Source: Rhodobacter aestuarii
Lineage (GTDB): Bacteria; Pseudomonadota; Alphaproteobacteria; Rhodobacterales; Rhodobacteraceae
Reading direction: 5' to 3'
DNA: 64,000 nt
NCBI RefSeq assembly: GCF_900156655.1
Contig: NZ_FTOG01000007.1
Span: 1-64,000 of the forward strand
Position 1 is the first letter of the stretch. The number at the start of each line of letters is the position of its first letter. A program made the translations under genes and the position numbers. Of this stretch, positions 8,071-17,643 are shown piece after piece. Under the pieces are notes generated by a model, which did not search any database, had not been told where the DNA came from, and worked only from the letters and a program-made list of their open reading frames with translations.

Positions 8071-10326
8071 ATGACACACAACCCCATCCCCACCAAAGAA
8101 CAGATCCTCGCTTGGCTCGCTGATAACCCCGATCACGGGGCAAAGCGCGATTTGGCCAAAGCCTTTGGCCTCAAGGGCACCGCGAAGATCGAGTTGAAAC
8201 GGCTTTTGAAAGAGTTGGCGGCGGAGGGAAAGATCCAGCGCCGCAAACGCCATTACCATGATAGCGACAGCCTGCCGCCGGTGACGGTGCTTGAAGTGCT
8301 CCCCCCCGATGCGGCTGGCGATCTTTGGGCGCGGCCGATGGAATGGGGCGGCGCGGGCGAGCCGCCGCGCATCTTGATGCATTTGCGCCGCGATGACCCT
8401 GCAATTGGGGCTGGCGACCGGGTTTTGGGGCGCATCGCCAAAGGGGCCGAGGGCTATGAGGCGCGCATCATCCGCAAAATCGGCGTGGCGAGCCACCGCG
8501 TTGTCGGCATTTTCCGCAAAGGGGCCGAGGGCGGGCGGATCACGCCGATCGACAAGGGCGATATGAAGGAATGGATCGTCCCGGCTGGCGCTGCGGGCGA
8601 GGCCAAAGACGGTGAACTGGTCGAGGCAGAGCAAACCGGGCCGAAGGGTCGGATGGGCCTGCCGCGGGCGCGGATCATTGAACGGCTGGGCGACCCAAGC
8701 GCCCCGCGCGCGGTCTCGCTGATTGCCATTCACCAGCACGGCATCCCCGATGATTTCCCCGATGATGTGGTGGCCGAGGCCGATGCGGCAACGCCCGCCG
8801 AACTGGGCAAACGCGAAGATCTGACCGATTTGCCGTTCGTTACCATCGACCCGGCGGATGCGCGCGACCGCGATGACGCGTGCCTTGTGTTGCCCGATGA
8901 AGATCCGGCGAATGAAGACGGTTATATCCTTTGGGTGGCGATTGCGGATGTGGCGCATTACGTCCGCCCCGGCTCGGCGCTGGATCGCGAGGCGCGCAAC
9001 CGGGGCAACTCGACCTATTTCCCCGACCGGGTTGTGCCGATGCTGCCCGATCGCCTTTCGGGCGATCTGTGCTCGCTTCATGAAAACGTGCCGCGCGCGG
9101 TGCTGGCGGTGCAGATGAAGATTGGGTCTGATGGCCGCAAAATCTCGCATCGCTTCACGCGGGGTATGATCCGTTCGATTGCCTCGCTGGAATATGCGCA
9201 GGTGCAAAATGCCCGTGAAGGCCGCCCTGATGAGAAAACCGCACCCTTGGTGGACGATATCATCGCGCCGATTTATGCTTGCTACGGCGCGCTCAAACGT
9301 GCGCGCGCGATCCGCCAGCCGTTGGAGTTGGACCTGCCCGAGCGGCAGATTGTGATTGATGCGGCGGGCAAGGTCGCTTCGATCAAGTTCAAGGAACGGC
9401 TCGACGCGCACCGCTTGATTGAAGAGTTCATGGTGCTCGCCAATGTCGCCGCCGCTGAGGAACTGGAGCGCCTGCGCAAGCCGCTTTTGTATCGTGTCCA
9501 TGAAGAGCCGCCAGCGGATAAGATTGAGGCCTTGCGCGAAGTGGCGCAGGCTTCGGGCTTCAACTTGGCCAAGGGGCAGGTGCTCAAAACCGCGCATCTC
9601 AACCGGCTTTTGGAGGCGGCAGAGGGCAGCGAGTTCGATGAGTTGATCAATATCTCGACCTTGCGCTCGATGACCCAAGCCTATTACGCGCCGCAGAATC
9701 TGGGGCACTTTGGCTTGGCGCTGCGGTCTTACGCGCATTTCACCTCGCCCATTCGGCGCTATTCCGACCTGATCGTGCATCGCGCGCTGATTGCCGGGCA
9801 TGGCTGGGGCAAGGACGGGTTGAGCCAAGCGGATATCGAAACGCTCGACGAAACCGGGCAGCATATCTCCGATACCGAGCGTCGCTCGATGACCGCAGAA
9901 CGCGACACGACCGACCGGTATTTGGCCGCCTATCTCAGTGACCGGGTCGGCAGTGAATTGACCGGGCGGATTTCCGGTGTGCAGAAATTCGGTGCCTTCG
10001 TGAAGCTCGATGACACCGGGGCCGATGGGCTGATCCCGATCCGCTCGGTCGGGCGCGAGTTCTTCCATTATGACCGCGAGGCGCAGCAGCTTGTGGGGGC
10101 TGATACCGGCACGGTGATTGGCATTGGGCAGCGCGTCGTGGTGCGGCTTGCCGAGGCGATCCCGGTCACTGGCGGGCTTGAGCTTGAACTGTTGGAGTTG
10201 GACGGGGCCAGCTTGCCCGGTGGTGGCAAAGGCGGGCGCAGGCCATTTAAGCACGGGCGCAAACAAGGCGCGCTCAAAGCCAAGAAACGCGCTGTCGCTC
10301 GCAAGGTGAAGCGCACGCGCAAATAG
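8071..10326 (+). CDS. rnr: Ribonuclease R
   Basis: RNase R (751 aa) is a 3'-5' exoribonuclease able to digest structured RNA and involved in RNA quality control. An N-terminal winged-helix region covers about residues 10-70, and OB/cold-shock domains run to about 230. The RNB catalytic domain contains D260-PADARDRDD with the metal-binding aspartates. An S1 domain lies at about 630-705 and a Lys/Arg-rich tail ends the protein. The ATG at 8071 is chosen over an upstream GTG because the conserved region begins there. The start is enclosed by the hairpin at 8042-8070. It ends at a terminator shared with pckA. Confidence 0.95.
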   Translation: MTHNPIPTKEQILAWLADNPDHGAKRDLAKAFGLKGTAKIELKRLLKELAAEGKIQRRKRHYHDSDSLPPVTVLEVLPPDAAGDLWARPMEWGGAGEPPRILMHLRRDDPAIGAGDRVLGRIAKGAEGYEARIIRKIGVASHRVVGIFRKGAEGGRITPIDKGDMKEWIVPAGAAGEAKDGELVEAEQTGPKGRMGLPRARIIERLGDPSAPRAVSLIAIHQHGIPDDFPDDVVAEADAATPAELGKREDLTDLPFVTIDPADARDRDDACLVLPDEDPANEDGYILWVAIADVAHYVRPGSALDREARNRGNSTYFPDRVVPMLPDRLSGDLCSLHENVPRAVLAVQMKIGSDGRKISHRFTRGMIRSIASLEYAQVQNAREGRPDEKTAPLVDDIIAPIYACYGALKRARAIRQPLELDLPERQIVIDAAGKVASIKFKERLDAHRLIEEFMVLANVAAAEELERLRKPLLYRVHEEPPADKIEALREVAQASGFNLAKGQVLKTAHLNRLLEAAEGSEFDELINISTLRSMTQAYYAPQNLGHFGLALRSYAHFTSPIRRYSDLIVHRALIAGHGWGKDGLSQADIETLDETGQHISDTERRSMTAERDTTDRYLAAYLSDRVGSELTGRISGVQKFGAFVKLDDTGADGLIPIRSVGREFFHYDREAQQLVGADTGTVIGIGQRVVVRLAEAIPVTGGLELELLELDGASLPGGGKGGRRPFKHGRKQGALKAKKRAVARKVKRTRK

Positions 10327-10330
10327 CAAA

Positions 10331-10352
10331 AGGGCCGGGAAATCCCGGCCCT
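10331..10352. terminator. Convergent terminator between rnr and pckA
   Basis: AGGGCCGGG (10331-10339) pairs with CCCGGCCCT (10344-10352) around AAAT. It is preceded by AAA and followed by TCGCTT, and serves rnr from the left and pckA from the right. Confidence 0.8.
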
Positions 10353-10372
10353 TCGCTTATCTGATCTTGGCC

Positions 10373-11971
10373 TTAGCCGATCGCGACGGCTTTCACTTCG
10401 TCATCGACGTAAGGCACATATTGGGCGAAGTTCTCAGAGAACATTTCGACCAGTTTTTGCGCTTGGGCGTCGTAAGCCGCGCCATCGGTCCAAGTCGCGC
10501 GCGGGTCAAGCAGCGTGGTGTCAACGTCATGCACCGCCACCGGCACGTCAAAGCCGAAGTTCGGATCTTTGCGGAATTCGGCATTGTTGAGCGAGCCATC
10601 CAGCGCGCCGGTCAAAAGCGCACGGGTCGCTTTGATCGGCATCCGTTTGCCCACGCCGAAAGCGCCGCCGGTCCAACCGGTGTTCACCAGCCAGCACGAC
10701 GCACCGGTTTTCGCGATCCGCTCGGCGAGCAGTTTGCCGTAAACCTCGGGGCGGCGCGGCATGAAGGGCGCGCCGAAGCAGGTCGAAAACGTCGGGATCG
10801 GCTCAGTCACGCCCACTTCGGTGCCCGGGGTCTTCGAGGTGAAGCCCGAGAGGAAGTGATACATCGCTTGCGCCGGGGTCAGCCGCGCGATCGGCGGCAG
10901 AACGCCATAGGCGTCGCAGGTGAGCATGATCACGTTTTTCGGCTGGCCACCCAAGGCGGTGTCCGAGGCATTGTTGATGTAGTGCAGCGGATAGGCGCAG
11001 CGCATGTTTTCGGTCAACGAGCTGTCGGTGAAGTCAAGCTCCAGCGTTTCCTCGTCATAGACCATGTTTTCGACCACGGTGCCGAACATCGAGCAGGTGT
11101 TGTAGATATCCGGCTCGGCTTCTTTCGACAGGTTGATCGTCTTCGCGTAGCAGCCACCTTCAAAGTTGAAGATGCCGTTGTCCGACCAGCCATGTTCGTC
11201 ATCACCGATCAGCACGCGCGACGGGTCAGCCGACAGCGTGGTTTTACCGGTGCCCGACAGGCCAAAGAACACCGCCGAGTCATCGGGGTTGCCGATGGCG
11301 TGGTTGGCCGAGCAGTGCATCGCCATAATGCCTTCGCCGGGCAGGATGTAGTTGAGCAGCGTGAACACGCCTTTTTTGTTTTCACCGGCGTAAGCAGTGT
11401 TCGCGATCAAAATGGTTTTCTTCGCGAAGTTCAGCGCGATCACCGTTTCGGTGCGGCAGCCATGGCGCTCCGGGTCGGCTTTGAAGCTCGGGCAGTTCAC
11501 GATCGTCCAATCGGGGGCGAAGGTGTCGAGCTCTTCGCGCTCGGGGCGGCGCAGCATGGTGCGCATGAAGAGGCTGTGCCAAGCGAGCTCGGTCACCATC
11601 CGCACGTAAAGGCGGTGTTCCGGGTCGGCGCCACCATAAAGGTCTTCAACGAAGTAATCTTTGCCCTTCATGTGCTCGAGCATGTCGGCGTGCAGCACGT
11701 CGAACTTGTCGGCTTCCATGGGCTTGTTGTTTTCCCACCAGATCGTGTCTTCAACATCGGGGGTACGCACAACATGTTTGTCTTTGGGCGAGCGGCCCGT
11801 ATGTGCACCCGTGGAGCAATAGAAAGCGCCGCCTTTGCCAAGCTTGCCTTCACCGCGCTTGATTGCCTCCTCGATCAGCGCGGGCTCCAGCAGGTTGTAA
11901 TAGACATTGCCGAGACCAGTAATGCCCTGATCTTCCAGGCGTTTGGCTGGGTTCACGCGTCCGATGGTCAT
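10373..11971 (-). CDS. pckA: Phosphoenolpyruvate carboxykinase (ATP)
   Basis: PckA (532 aa) converts oxaloacetate and ATP to phosphoenolpyruvate, the first step of gluconeogenesis. The P-loop GLSGTGKTT lies at residues 237-245 and the kinase-2/metal motif LIGDDEHGW at 264-272; RSPKDKHV near residue 60 is the substrate-binding segment. The ATG at 11971 follows a CGGGAG site; a longer frame begins 53 codons earlier but has no family match. It is divergent from chvI, as in many Rhizobiales and Rhodobacterales, and two AGCGCAA repeats 20 bp apart lie in the shared upstream region. Confidence 0.97.
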   Translation of the reverse strand: MTIGRVNPAKRLEDQGITGLGNVYYNLLEPALIEEAIKRGEGKLGKGGAFYCSTGAHTGRSPKDKHVVRTPDVEDTIWWENNKPMEADKFDVLHADMLEHMKGKDYFVEDLYGGADPEHRLYVRMVTELAWHSLFMRTMLRRPEREELDTFAPDWTIVNCPSFKADPERHGCRTETVIALNFAKKTILIANTAYAGENKKGVFTLLNYILPGEGIMAMHCSANHAIGNPDDSAVFFGLSGTGKTTLSADPSRVLIGDDEHGWSDNGIFNFEGGCYAKTINLSKEAEPDIYNTCSMFGTVVENMVYDEETLELDFTDSSLTENMRCAYPLHYINNASDTALGGQPKNVIMLTCDAYGVLPPIARLTPAQAMYHFLSGFTSKTPGTEVGVTEPIPTFSTCFGAPFMPRRPEVYGKLLAERIAKTGASCWLVNTGWTGGAFGVGKRMPIKATRALLTGALDGSLNNAEFRKDPNFGFDVPVAVHDVDTTLLDPRATWTDGAAYDAQAQKLVEMFSENFAQYVPYVDDEVKAVAIG

Positions 11972-12309
11972 TTTTCGCTCCCGTTGCCGCAATACGCTGC
12001 GGCGCAGTGATTCCTCCCGGCATCCGTTACGTAGGGATGCCGATCCGCGCAAGAATATTGCGGACACATGCGCTATAGCATGCTGCCTTTGCAAAAGAAC
12101 AGAAGCCTTTGTCACAGCTAGCGCAAACACCCAAGATTTAGCGCAACCAATGTCATGAGGTGAGACATATTAGTCAAACCTTCGCTTTTTTAACCTCAAC
12201 TGATTCCGTCACGGGCTCCGATTCGCACATCGGAGTTGATTCCGTTGCATGGAAAAGAGACAATGACGATCAAAGATAAAACTAAAACGACGTCATGAGG
12301 GTGCAGCAC
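11972..12309. promoter_or_regulatory. Divergent control region between pckA and chvI
   Basis: No gene is supported in these 338 bases. They hold a palindromic TTTGCAAA at 12088-12095, which resembles the half site of RamB/PccR-type regulators, and two TAGCGCAA repeats (12119-12126 and 12139-12146) spaced two helical turns apart. They also hold two TGATTCCGT direct repeats (12201-12209 and 12237-12245) flanking an inverted repeat CTCCGAT/ATCGGAG (12216-12222 with 12229-12235). The first two groups lie nearer pckA, the last nearer chvI. The regulators are inferred only. Confidence 0.5.
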
Positions 12310-13011
12310 ATGTCGAGGATCGCACTGGTCGATGATGACCGGAACATTCTAACTTCCGTTTCAATGACTTTGGAAGCGGAAGGTTACGAGGTCGAGACCT
12401 ATAATGACGGGCAGGCCGCGCTTGACGCTTTTAACAAGCGTCTGCCCGATATGGCTGTGCTGGATATCAAGATGCCCCGGATGGATGGGATGGAGCTGCT
12501 GCAAAGGCTGCGCCAGAAGACCTCAATGCCGGTGATTTTCCTCACCTCTAAAGATGACGAGATTGACGAAGTGCTCGGCCTGCGCATGGGCGCTGACGAC
12601 TATGTCAAGAAGCCCTTCAGCCAGCGGCTCTTGGTGGAGCGCATTCGCGCGCTTTTGCGGCGCCAAGAAGCGATTTCCACCGGCGAAGTGCCGACCACCG
12701 AGGAAACCAAGGTGATCGTGCGCGGGTCTTTGACGATGGACCCGCTGCGCCATTCGGTGACGTGGAAAGGCAAAGAAGTCACGTTGACGGTGACCGAATT
12801 CCTTTTGCTGCAAGCTCTGGCACAGCGTCCGGGCTTTGTGAAAAGCCGCGATCAGCTGATGGATGTGGCCTATGACGATCAGGTCTATGTCGATGACCGC
12901 ACGATTGATAGCCACATCAAACGCCTGCGCAAAAAGATGCGTGCCGCCGATGATGATTTCACCGCTATCGAAACGCTTTACGGTATCGGCTATCGTTACA
13001 ACGAAGAATGA
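12310..13011 (+). CDS. chvI: Response regulator ChvI
   Basis: An OmpR-family response regulator of 233 aa. The receiver domain has D9/D10, the phosphoacceptor D52 in [11 protein letters not shown]79 and K101; the C-terminal winged-helix domain ends with [17 protein letters not shown]. With ChvG it forms the alphaproteobacterial envelope/acid stress system. I start at [10 protein letters not shown] (12310), which has GAGGG about nine bases upstream; an ATG five codons earlier is also open. The stop overlaps the chvG start (ATGA). The name rests on both the sequence and the pckA/hprK neighbourhood. Confidence 0.92.
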   Translation: MSRIALVDDDRNILTSVSMTLEAEGYEVETYNDGQAALDAFNKRLPDMAVLDIKMPRMDGMELLQRLRQKTSMPVIFLTSKDDEIDEVLGLRMGADDYVKKPFSQRLLVERIRALLRRQEAISTGEVPTTEETKVIVRGSLTMDPLRHSVTWKGKEVTLTVTEFLLLQALAQRPGFVKSRDQLMDVAYDDQVYVDDRTIDSHIKRLRKKMRAADDDFTAIETLYGIGYRYNEE

Positions 13012-14750
13012 CACTGGCCGAGCGCATAGGGTTTGGACGGTCGGAGATGCGACGCCCTGCGAAATCCGAAACGGATGTGGTCCTTGGTGAGGATTGGGTC
13101 GGCCCGACAAGCGCGGTCGATGCAGATCTGGCCAAGGGGCGCAAGCGGCGTAGTTTCATCTCGCTGAACCATTCGCCGCTGGCGCGGAAGATCATTACCT
13201 TCAACCTGCTCGCCATGGTGGTGATGGTGGCGGGGGTGCTTTACCTCAACCCGTTCCGTGACAGCCTCGTGTTCCAGCGCGAAAGCGCGATCGTGAGCGA
13301 GGCGGAACTGGTTGCCGATGTATTCGAGGCGCATATGCCCACCGCCGCGCCCGTCAACCTTGCTGCGGGCGATGGGATTGACGTGATTGAAGCGATGCGC
13401 GGGATTGAGTTGCCGCCCGGCGCAACGATCTATGTGTTCGATGCCGCTGGGAACTTGATCGCGGATTCCTCGGTCGTGGGCACGGATGACCGGGAACCTG
13501 TCGCGGGGCTCGGCATCGACACCCGCTCCACCATGCTGACGGATCTGTTGAACCGAGGCTGGGATTGGGTGGCCTCTTTTGTGCGCCGCGACCATGAGGC
13601 GACGCAGCCGGTCAATACCCGCGAAATCGCCGAACAATTGGCGCCCCAAGTGCGCGCCGATCAAACAGTGATTTCGACAAGCCGCGATCCGTCGGGCGCG
13701 ACGATCTTTTCTGTCGCGACTGGGCTTTATCAAAATGAGCGGCTCGTGGGCACGATGGCAATGACCTCTGCCGCAGGCGAGATTGACCAATTGGTGAGGG
13801 TCGAACGCGAGCAAGTGCTGCAGATGTTCGTGATTGCGATCATCGTTTCGATTGGGCTCTCGCTTGTTCTGGCCTCGACGATTGCCAATCCGCTTTCGGA
13901 TTTGGCCGCCGCCGCCGAGATCGGGAGGGATAAAAACTCCCGCAAGGTTTCGCCGGGTCGGGTGCGCATTCCCGATCTGACGGCGCGGCCGGATGAGATT
14001 GGTCGTCTCTCTGGGGCGCTGCGCGGTATGGTGGCAGCGCTTTACGACCGGATCGACGCGAATGAACAATTCGCCGCCGACGTGGCCCATGAGATCAAGA
14101 ACCCGCTGGCCAGCCTGCGCTCTGCCGTGGCCTCGCTTTACGTTGTGAAGCGCGAAGACCAGCGTGTCCGGCTTTTGGAAGTGATCGACCACGATGTGAA
14201 GCGGCTCGACCGGCTGGTGAGCGATATTTCCAACGCCTCGCGGCTCGATAGTGAGTTGGTGAAGGAAGAAGAAGAACGCTTCGATCTGATGAAGATGGTG
14301 ATGAACCTTGGCGAATATTTGGGTGGCCAAGCGGCTGACAACGGCGTCGAATTTATCACCGATCTGCCGAAAGAGCCGATCTTTATCACCGGGCTAGAGG
14401 CGCGCTTGGCGCAGGTCTTTGTGAACCTGATCACCAATGCGATCAGCTTCTGCGAAGACGGCGATGCGGTCCGCGTTTGGGCGCGCAAGCGCGAAAATCG
14501 GGTGCTTGTTGTGGTGGAGGACACCGGGCCGGGCATTCCCGAAGAAGCGCTGACCAAGGTCTTCAAGCGGTTCTATTCGCAAAGGCCCGAGGGCCAGTTT
14601 GGAGACCATTCGGGCCTTGGGCTCGCGATCTCCAAGCAGATCGTCGAGGCACATGGCGGCGTGATCTGGGCCGAAAACATCCGTCCGACCGATGCCGATA
14701 TCACCTCTGAGCCGCTGGGCGCCCGTTTCGTGGTCGGCCTCCCGGTCTAA
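13008..14750 (+). CDS. chvG: Sensor histidine kinase ChvG
   Basis: A 580 aa membrane kinase. A cytoplasmic tail of about 60 residues is followed by TM1 (about 61-81), a periplasmic sensor region of about 185 residues, and TM2 (about 270-292). HAMP comes next, then the HisKA domain with phosphoacceptor H361 in [10 protein letters not shown]. The HATPase domain has an N-box near residue 470 (NLITNA), EDTGPGIP and [10 protein letters not shown]. It overlaps chvI by four bases. In related bacteria ChvG is held off in the periplasm by ExoR, which is not in this window. Confidence 0.93.
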   Translation: MTLAERIGFGRSEMRRPAKSETDVVLGEDWVGPTSAVDADLAKGRKRRSFISLNHSPLARKIITFNLLAMVVMVAGVLYLNPFRDSLVFQRESAIVSEAELVADVFEAHMPTAAPVNLAAGDGIDVIEAMRGIELPPGATIYVFDAAGNLIADSSVVGTDDREPVAGLGIDTRSTMLTDLLNRGWDWVASFVRRDHEATQPVNTREIAEQLAPQVRADQTVISTSRDPSGATIFSVATGLYQNERLVGTMAMTSAAGEIDQLVRVEREQVLQMFVIAIIVSIGLSLVLASTIANPLSDLAAAAEIGRDKNSRKVSPGRVRIPDLTARPDEIGRLSGALRGMVAALYDRIDANEQFAADVAHEIKNPLASLRSAVASLYVVKREDQRVRLLEVIDHDVKRLDRLVSDISNASRLDSELVKEEEERFDLMKMVMNLGEYLGGQAADNGVEFITDLPKEPIFITGLEARLAQVFVNLITNAISFCEDGDAVRVWARKRENRVLVVVEDTGPGIPEEALTKVFKRFYSQRPEGQFGDHSGLGLAISKQIVEAHGGVIWAENIRPTDADITSEPLGARFVVGLPV

Positions 14751-14753
14751 GCG

Positions 14754-15182
14754 ATGCGCGGCGCGGCGGATAGGGTTCATGCCACCGTCGTTGCGCGTCA
14801 TCCGGATGCGGGCGTTTTGATCCTTGGGCCGTCTGGGACCGGCAAATCGAGTCTTGCGCTACGCTTGATGGCCTTCGGGGCACATCTGGTGGCCGATGAT
14901 CGGGTCATCTTGAGTGCCGAAGGCGGTGCGCTTTTTGCACGCTGTCCCAATACCCTTTCAGGGCTGATCGAGGCGCGTGGCGCGGGCATCTTGCGGGCAG
15001 ATGCATTGCCTGTTGCCAAAATCACGCTGGCTGTCGATCTGGGGCAGGAGGAAACGGAGCGCCTTCCCCCTTCACGTGAGATTGCCTTTTGTGGTGTCAC
15101 CCTGCCCCTTGTGCTGCGCTTGCAACATGGTCATCTTGAGGCGGTCATCTGGCAATGGCTGAAGGCCGGGAGAGAGATGTGA
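14754..15182 (+). CDS. hprK: HPr kinase/phosphorylase, short alphaproteobacterial form
   Basis: HprK phosphorylates the regulatory serine of HPr. This 142 aa protein is only the C-terminal catalytic domain; the roughly 130-residue N-terminal domain of Firmicutes HprK is absent, as is normal in Alphaproteobacteria. Walker A GPSGTGKS lies at residues 25-32, ADDR at 47-50, and the family signature [10 protein letters not shown] at 71-80. Its target here should be S47 of the HPr at 16488-16760. It starts three bases after chvG and its stop overlaps the preferred rapZ start. Confidence 0.93.
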   Translation: MRGAADRVHATVVARHPDAGVLILGPSGTGKSSLALRLMAFGAHLVADDRVILSAEGGALFARCPNTLSGLIEARGAGILRADALPVAKITLAVDLGQEETERLPPSREIAFCGVTLPLVLRLQHGHLEAVIWQWLKAGREM

Positions 15183-16093
15183 CGCAAAGCGCGGGAACCG
15201 GGGCGCCGACACGGCTGGTGATTGTCACCGGCCCTTCGGGCGCAGGCCGCACAACCGCGATCGCTGCCATGGAAGATATGGGCTATGAAGCGATCAACAA
15301 CCTCCCGCTCAGCCTTGTGTCGCGATTGATTGATGGTCCCCTGCCGCGCCCGATGGCGCTGGGCATCGATGTGGGGAACCGCGATTTCTCGGCCGCTGCG
15401 CTGATTGAATTGATCGACCGTCTGACCCGTGCGCCGCAGTTGCGGCTCGAAGTGCTTTACTTGGATGCCTCTGCCGAGGCGCTGATCCGCCGCTATTCGG
15501 AGACGCGGCGCCGCCATCCGCTTTCACCCGAAGCGCAGCCGGTGGCCGGGATCGAGCAAGAGCTTGATCTGCTGGAACCCATTCGGATGCGGGCGGATGT
15601 GTTGGTCGATACCTCGGCGCTTAGCCCGCATGAATTGCGCGCCGAAGTGGCGCGCTGGTTTGATATGGGCGAGATCGCGCGCCTTGCGATTTCGGTGCAG
15701 AGTTTCAGCTACAAACGCGGCACGCCGCGCGGGCTCGATATGATGTTCGACTGCCGCTTCCTGAACAATCCGCATTGGGTGCCCGATCTGCGCCCGCTCA
15801 CCGGGCTTGATGCGCCTGTTGCCGCGCATGTGATGGGCGATCCGCGCTATGAAGAGTTCTTTTCGCGCGTGCGCGACCTACTCTTATTTCAACTTCCAGC
15901 GCATCTGGAGGAGGGCAAGGCTCATCTTGCGGTTGGGTTCGGTTGTACCGGTGGGCAACACCGTTCCGTTGTTATGACCGAAGCTGTCTGCAAGGCCCTT
16001 GCACAGGCTGGCTGGCAAGTGTCTAAACGGCACAGGGAATTGGAGCGGCGGGCACAAACGCAGCCTGCACAGAAAGGGGCAAAAGGCGCGTGA
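15179..16093 (+). CDS. rapZ: RapZ/YvcJ-family P-loop protein (RNase adapter type)
   Basis: A protein of 304 aa. The N-terminal half is a P-loop NTPase-like domain; the C-terminal half contains the family block [15 protein letters not shown]. In E. coli RapZ guides RNase E to the GlmZ RNA; the role in Alphaproteobacteria is not settled. The Walker A sequence is GPSGAGRT, with Arg where Lys is expected. I choose GTG at 15179 because it forms a GTGA overlap with hprK and follows GGGAGAG; an ATG at 15155 would add eight residues. The next gene again overlaps by four bases. Confidence 0.9.
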   Translation: MTQSAGTGAPTRLVIVTGPSGAGRTTAIAAMEDMGYEAINNLPLSLVSRLIDGPLPRPMALGIDVGNRDFSAAALIELIDRLTRAPQLRLEVLYLDASAEALIRRYSETRRRHPLSPEAQPVAGIEQELDLLEPIRMRADVLVDTSALSPHELRAEVARWFDMGEIARLAISVQSFSYKRGTPRGLDMMFDCRFLNNPHWVPDLRPLTGLDAPVAAHVMGDPRYEEFFSRVRDLLLFQLPAHLEEGKAHLAVGFGCTGGQHRSVVMTEAVCKALAQAGWQVSKRHRELERRAQTQPAQKGAKGA

Positions 16094-16491
16094 TCGGGAT
16101 CGTGATCGTGGCACATGGTGGGCTGGCGCGAGAATATCTTGCGGCGGTGGAACATGTTGTGGGCCCGCAAGAGGGTATCCGCGCGATCACCATTGAAGAC
16201 GATCACGACCGCAGCGCCAAGCAAGCCGAAATTCGCGCCGCCGCTGACGCGGTGGATGCGGGGCAAGGTGTGGTGGTGGTCACCGATATGTTTGGTGGCT
16301 CGCCCTCGAACCTGAGCCTGATGGCCTGTGAGGCGGGGGGGCGCGAAATCATCTATGGCGCGAACCTACCGCTTCTGATCAAATTGGCGAAATCGCGCAG
16401 TCTTGGCGTGCATGCGGCGGTGGAAGCCTCGCTGGATGCGGGGCGCAAATATATCAATTGCTATTCGACGGGCGGAGTCGCGGGGAAGTGA
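16090..16491 (+). CDS. manX: PTS IIA component, mannose family (regulatory PTS)
   Basis: A 133 aa EIIA-Man-type protein with the active-site histidine H9 in IVAHGGLA and the DMFGGSPSN block near residues 66-74. It accepts phosphate from HPr. No IIB, IIC or IID sugar transport component lies nearby, so it most likely belongs to a regulatory phosphorelay, as known in Brucella and Agrobacterium. The start is GTG at 16090, overlapping the rapZ stop by four bases; its own stop overlaps the HPr start in the same way. Confidence 0.9.
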   Translation: MIGIVIVAHGGLAREYLAAVEHVVGPQEGIRAITIEDDHDRSAKQAEIRAAADAVDAGQGVVVVTDMFGGSPSNLSLMACEAGGREIIYGANLPLLIKLAKSRSLGVHAAVEASLDAGRKYINCYSTGGVAGK

Positions 16492-16760
16492 GCGTCTCGA
16501 AGGTTTTGAAGATCGTCAATGAAAAGGGCCTGCATGCGCGGGCTTCGGCGCGTTTTGTGGAAGTGGTCGAAGATCATGATGCCCGCGCCGAGGTGGAAAA
16601 AGACGGCATGAAAGTCTCTGGCGATTCGATCATGGGGTTGTTGATGCTGGCCGCGTCGCGTGGCACCTCGATTGAGGTCACCACCTTTGGGGCGCAGGCC
16701 GAAGAACTGTCCGATGCGCTGGAGGCCTTGGTGGCCGACCGCTTCGGCGAAGAAATGTAA
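16488..16760 (+). CDS. ptsH: Phosphocarrier protein HPr
   Basis: HPr (90 aa) carries phosphate on H16 in KGLHARASA, received from Enzyme I and passed to EIIA. S47 in SGDSIMGLLML is the site for HprK. Both residues are present, so both kinds of phosphorylation are possible. The GTG start at 16488 forms a GTGA overlap with the IIA stop; ten further in-frame codons upstream are not HPr-like. Enzyme I is not in the window. It is the last gene of the chvI-ptsH run. Confidence 0.95.
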   Translation: MSVSKVLKIVNEKGLHARASARFVEVVEDHDARAEVEKDGMKVSGDSIMGLLMLAASRGTSIEVTTFGAQAEELSDALEALVADRFGEEM

Positions 16761-16782
16761 GCCGCAAGGCAAGAGGTTCAGT

Positions 16783-17643
16783 GTGAACGCAGATGGGCGC
16801 GTCAGCGCAGAGCAGATAGAACAGAAACCCTATGACAAGGGGCGTCTGTCCTATGCTGGCACCTTCACCAACCCGTGGAAAGCGGGCACGATCCGCGCGA
16901 TTGAATGGGCCACTGCAAAGCTGAAATTGCTTAGCCTGATCCGCAAGTTTGAGCGTCGTGGCGCGCCCTTTGGGCAGCCGTTTTGGCCGCAAGCGCTTGA
17001 GATCATGGGGATCAATGTCACAACGCCGCCCGAGCAGATTGCCCGCATCCCGAAAGAGGGCCCGCTTGTGGTGGTGGCGAACCACCCGCATGGCTTGGTG
17101 GATGGGATGGTGCTGGCCTATCTGATTGGCCAAGTGCGCACGGATTATAAAATTCTGACCCGGTCGCTTTTGACGGGCATTCCGGAAATTGCTGAATTCA
17201 TGCTGCCGGTGCCCTTCCCGCATGAGCCAAATGCGCAAGAAGAAAGCCTGAAAATGCGGGCGGAATGCATGTCTACGCTGAAGGCGGGGGGCGTGATTGT
17301 GCTCTTTCCTGCGGGGGCAGTGGCGCATTCGAAGACCTATTTCGGCCCGGCGATTGAGGGTGAATGGAACCCATTCACCGCGAAAATGCTGGCGCGTTCG
17401 GGCGCATCGGTCTTGCCGATCCATTTCCCGGGCAAGAACTCGCGGCTTTATCAAATTGCCAACAAGCTGAGCCCGACTTTGCGGCAAGGCTTGTTGCTTT
17501 ATGAAATCCGTCGCGCGCTCAACAAGCCGCAGCATCCGGTGATTGGTCATGCCAAATCGGCCGAAGATATCGCCGCCGCGCTGAAGAACCCGCGTCAGTT
17601 CTTGGCCGATCTGCGCGCAGAAACGCTGGCCTTGCGCAACTAA
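16783..17643 (+). CDS. Lysophospholipid acyltransferase family protein
   Basis: A 286 aa glycerolipid acyltransferase (PlsC/LPLAT superfamily). The catalytic His-Asp motif is NHPHGLVDG with H101, and the substrate-binding block is FPAGAVAHS further on. It belongs to the branch with an NHP-type motif rather than NHxSxLD, so the acyl acceptor (lysophosphatidate, ornithine lipid precursor or another) is open. I use GTG at 16783, which follows AAGAGG; the longer frame overlaps ptsH and is not conserved-looking. Its stop overlaps the GNAT stop by four bases, tail to tail. Confidence 0.85.
   Translation: MNADGRVSAEQIEQKPYDKGRLSYAGTFTNPWKAGTIRAIEWATAKLKLLSLIRKFERRGAPFGQPFWPQALEIMGINVTTPPEQIARIPKEGPLVVVANHPHGLVDGMVLAYLIGQVRTDYKILTRSLLTGIPEIAEFMLPVPFPHEPNAQEESLKMRAECMSTLKAGGVIVLFPAGAVAHSKTYFGPAIEGEWNPFTAKMLARSGASVLPIHFPGKNSRLYQIANKLSPTLRQGLLLYEIRRALNKPQHPVIGHAKSAEDIAAALKNPRQFLADLRAETLALRN

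Noticed and set aside
8059-10329. A 756-codon open frame on the minus strand opposite rnr
   Set aside because: It mirrors the RNase R gene almost exactly and has no domain resemblance.
10367-12010. A 547-codon open frame on the plus strand opposite pckA
   Set aside because: It is a mirror of pckA, which has an intact P-loop and full family length.
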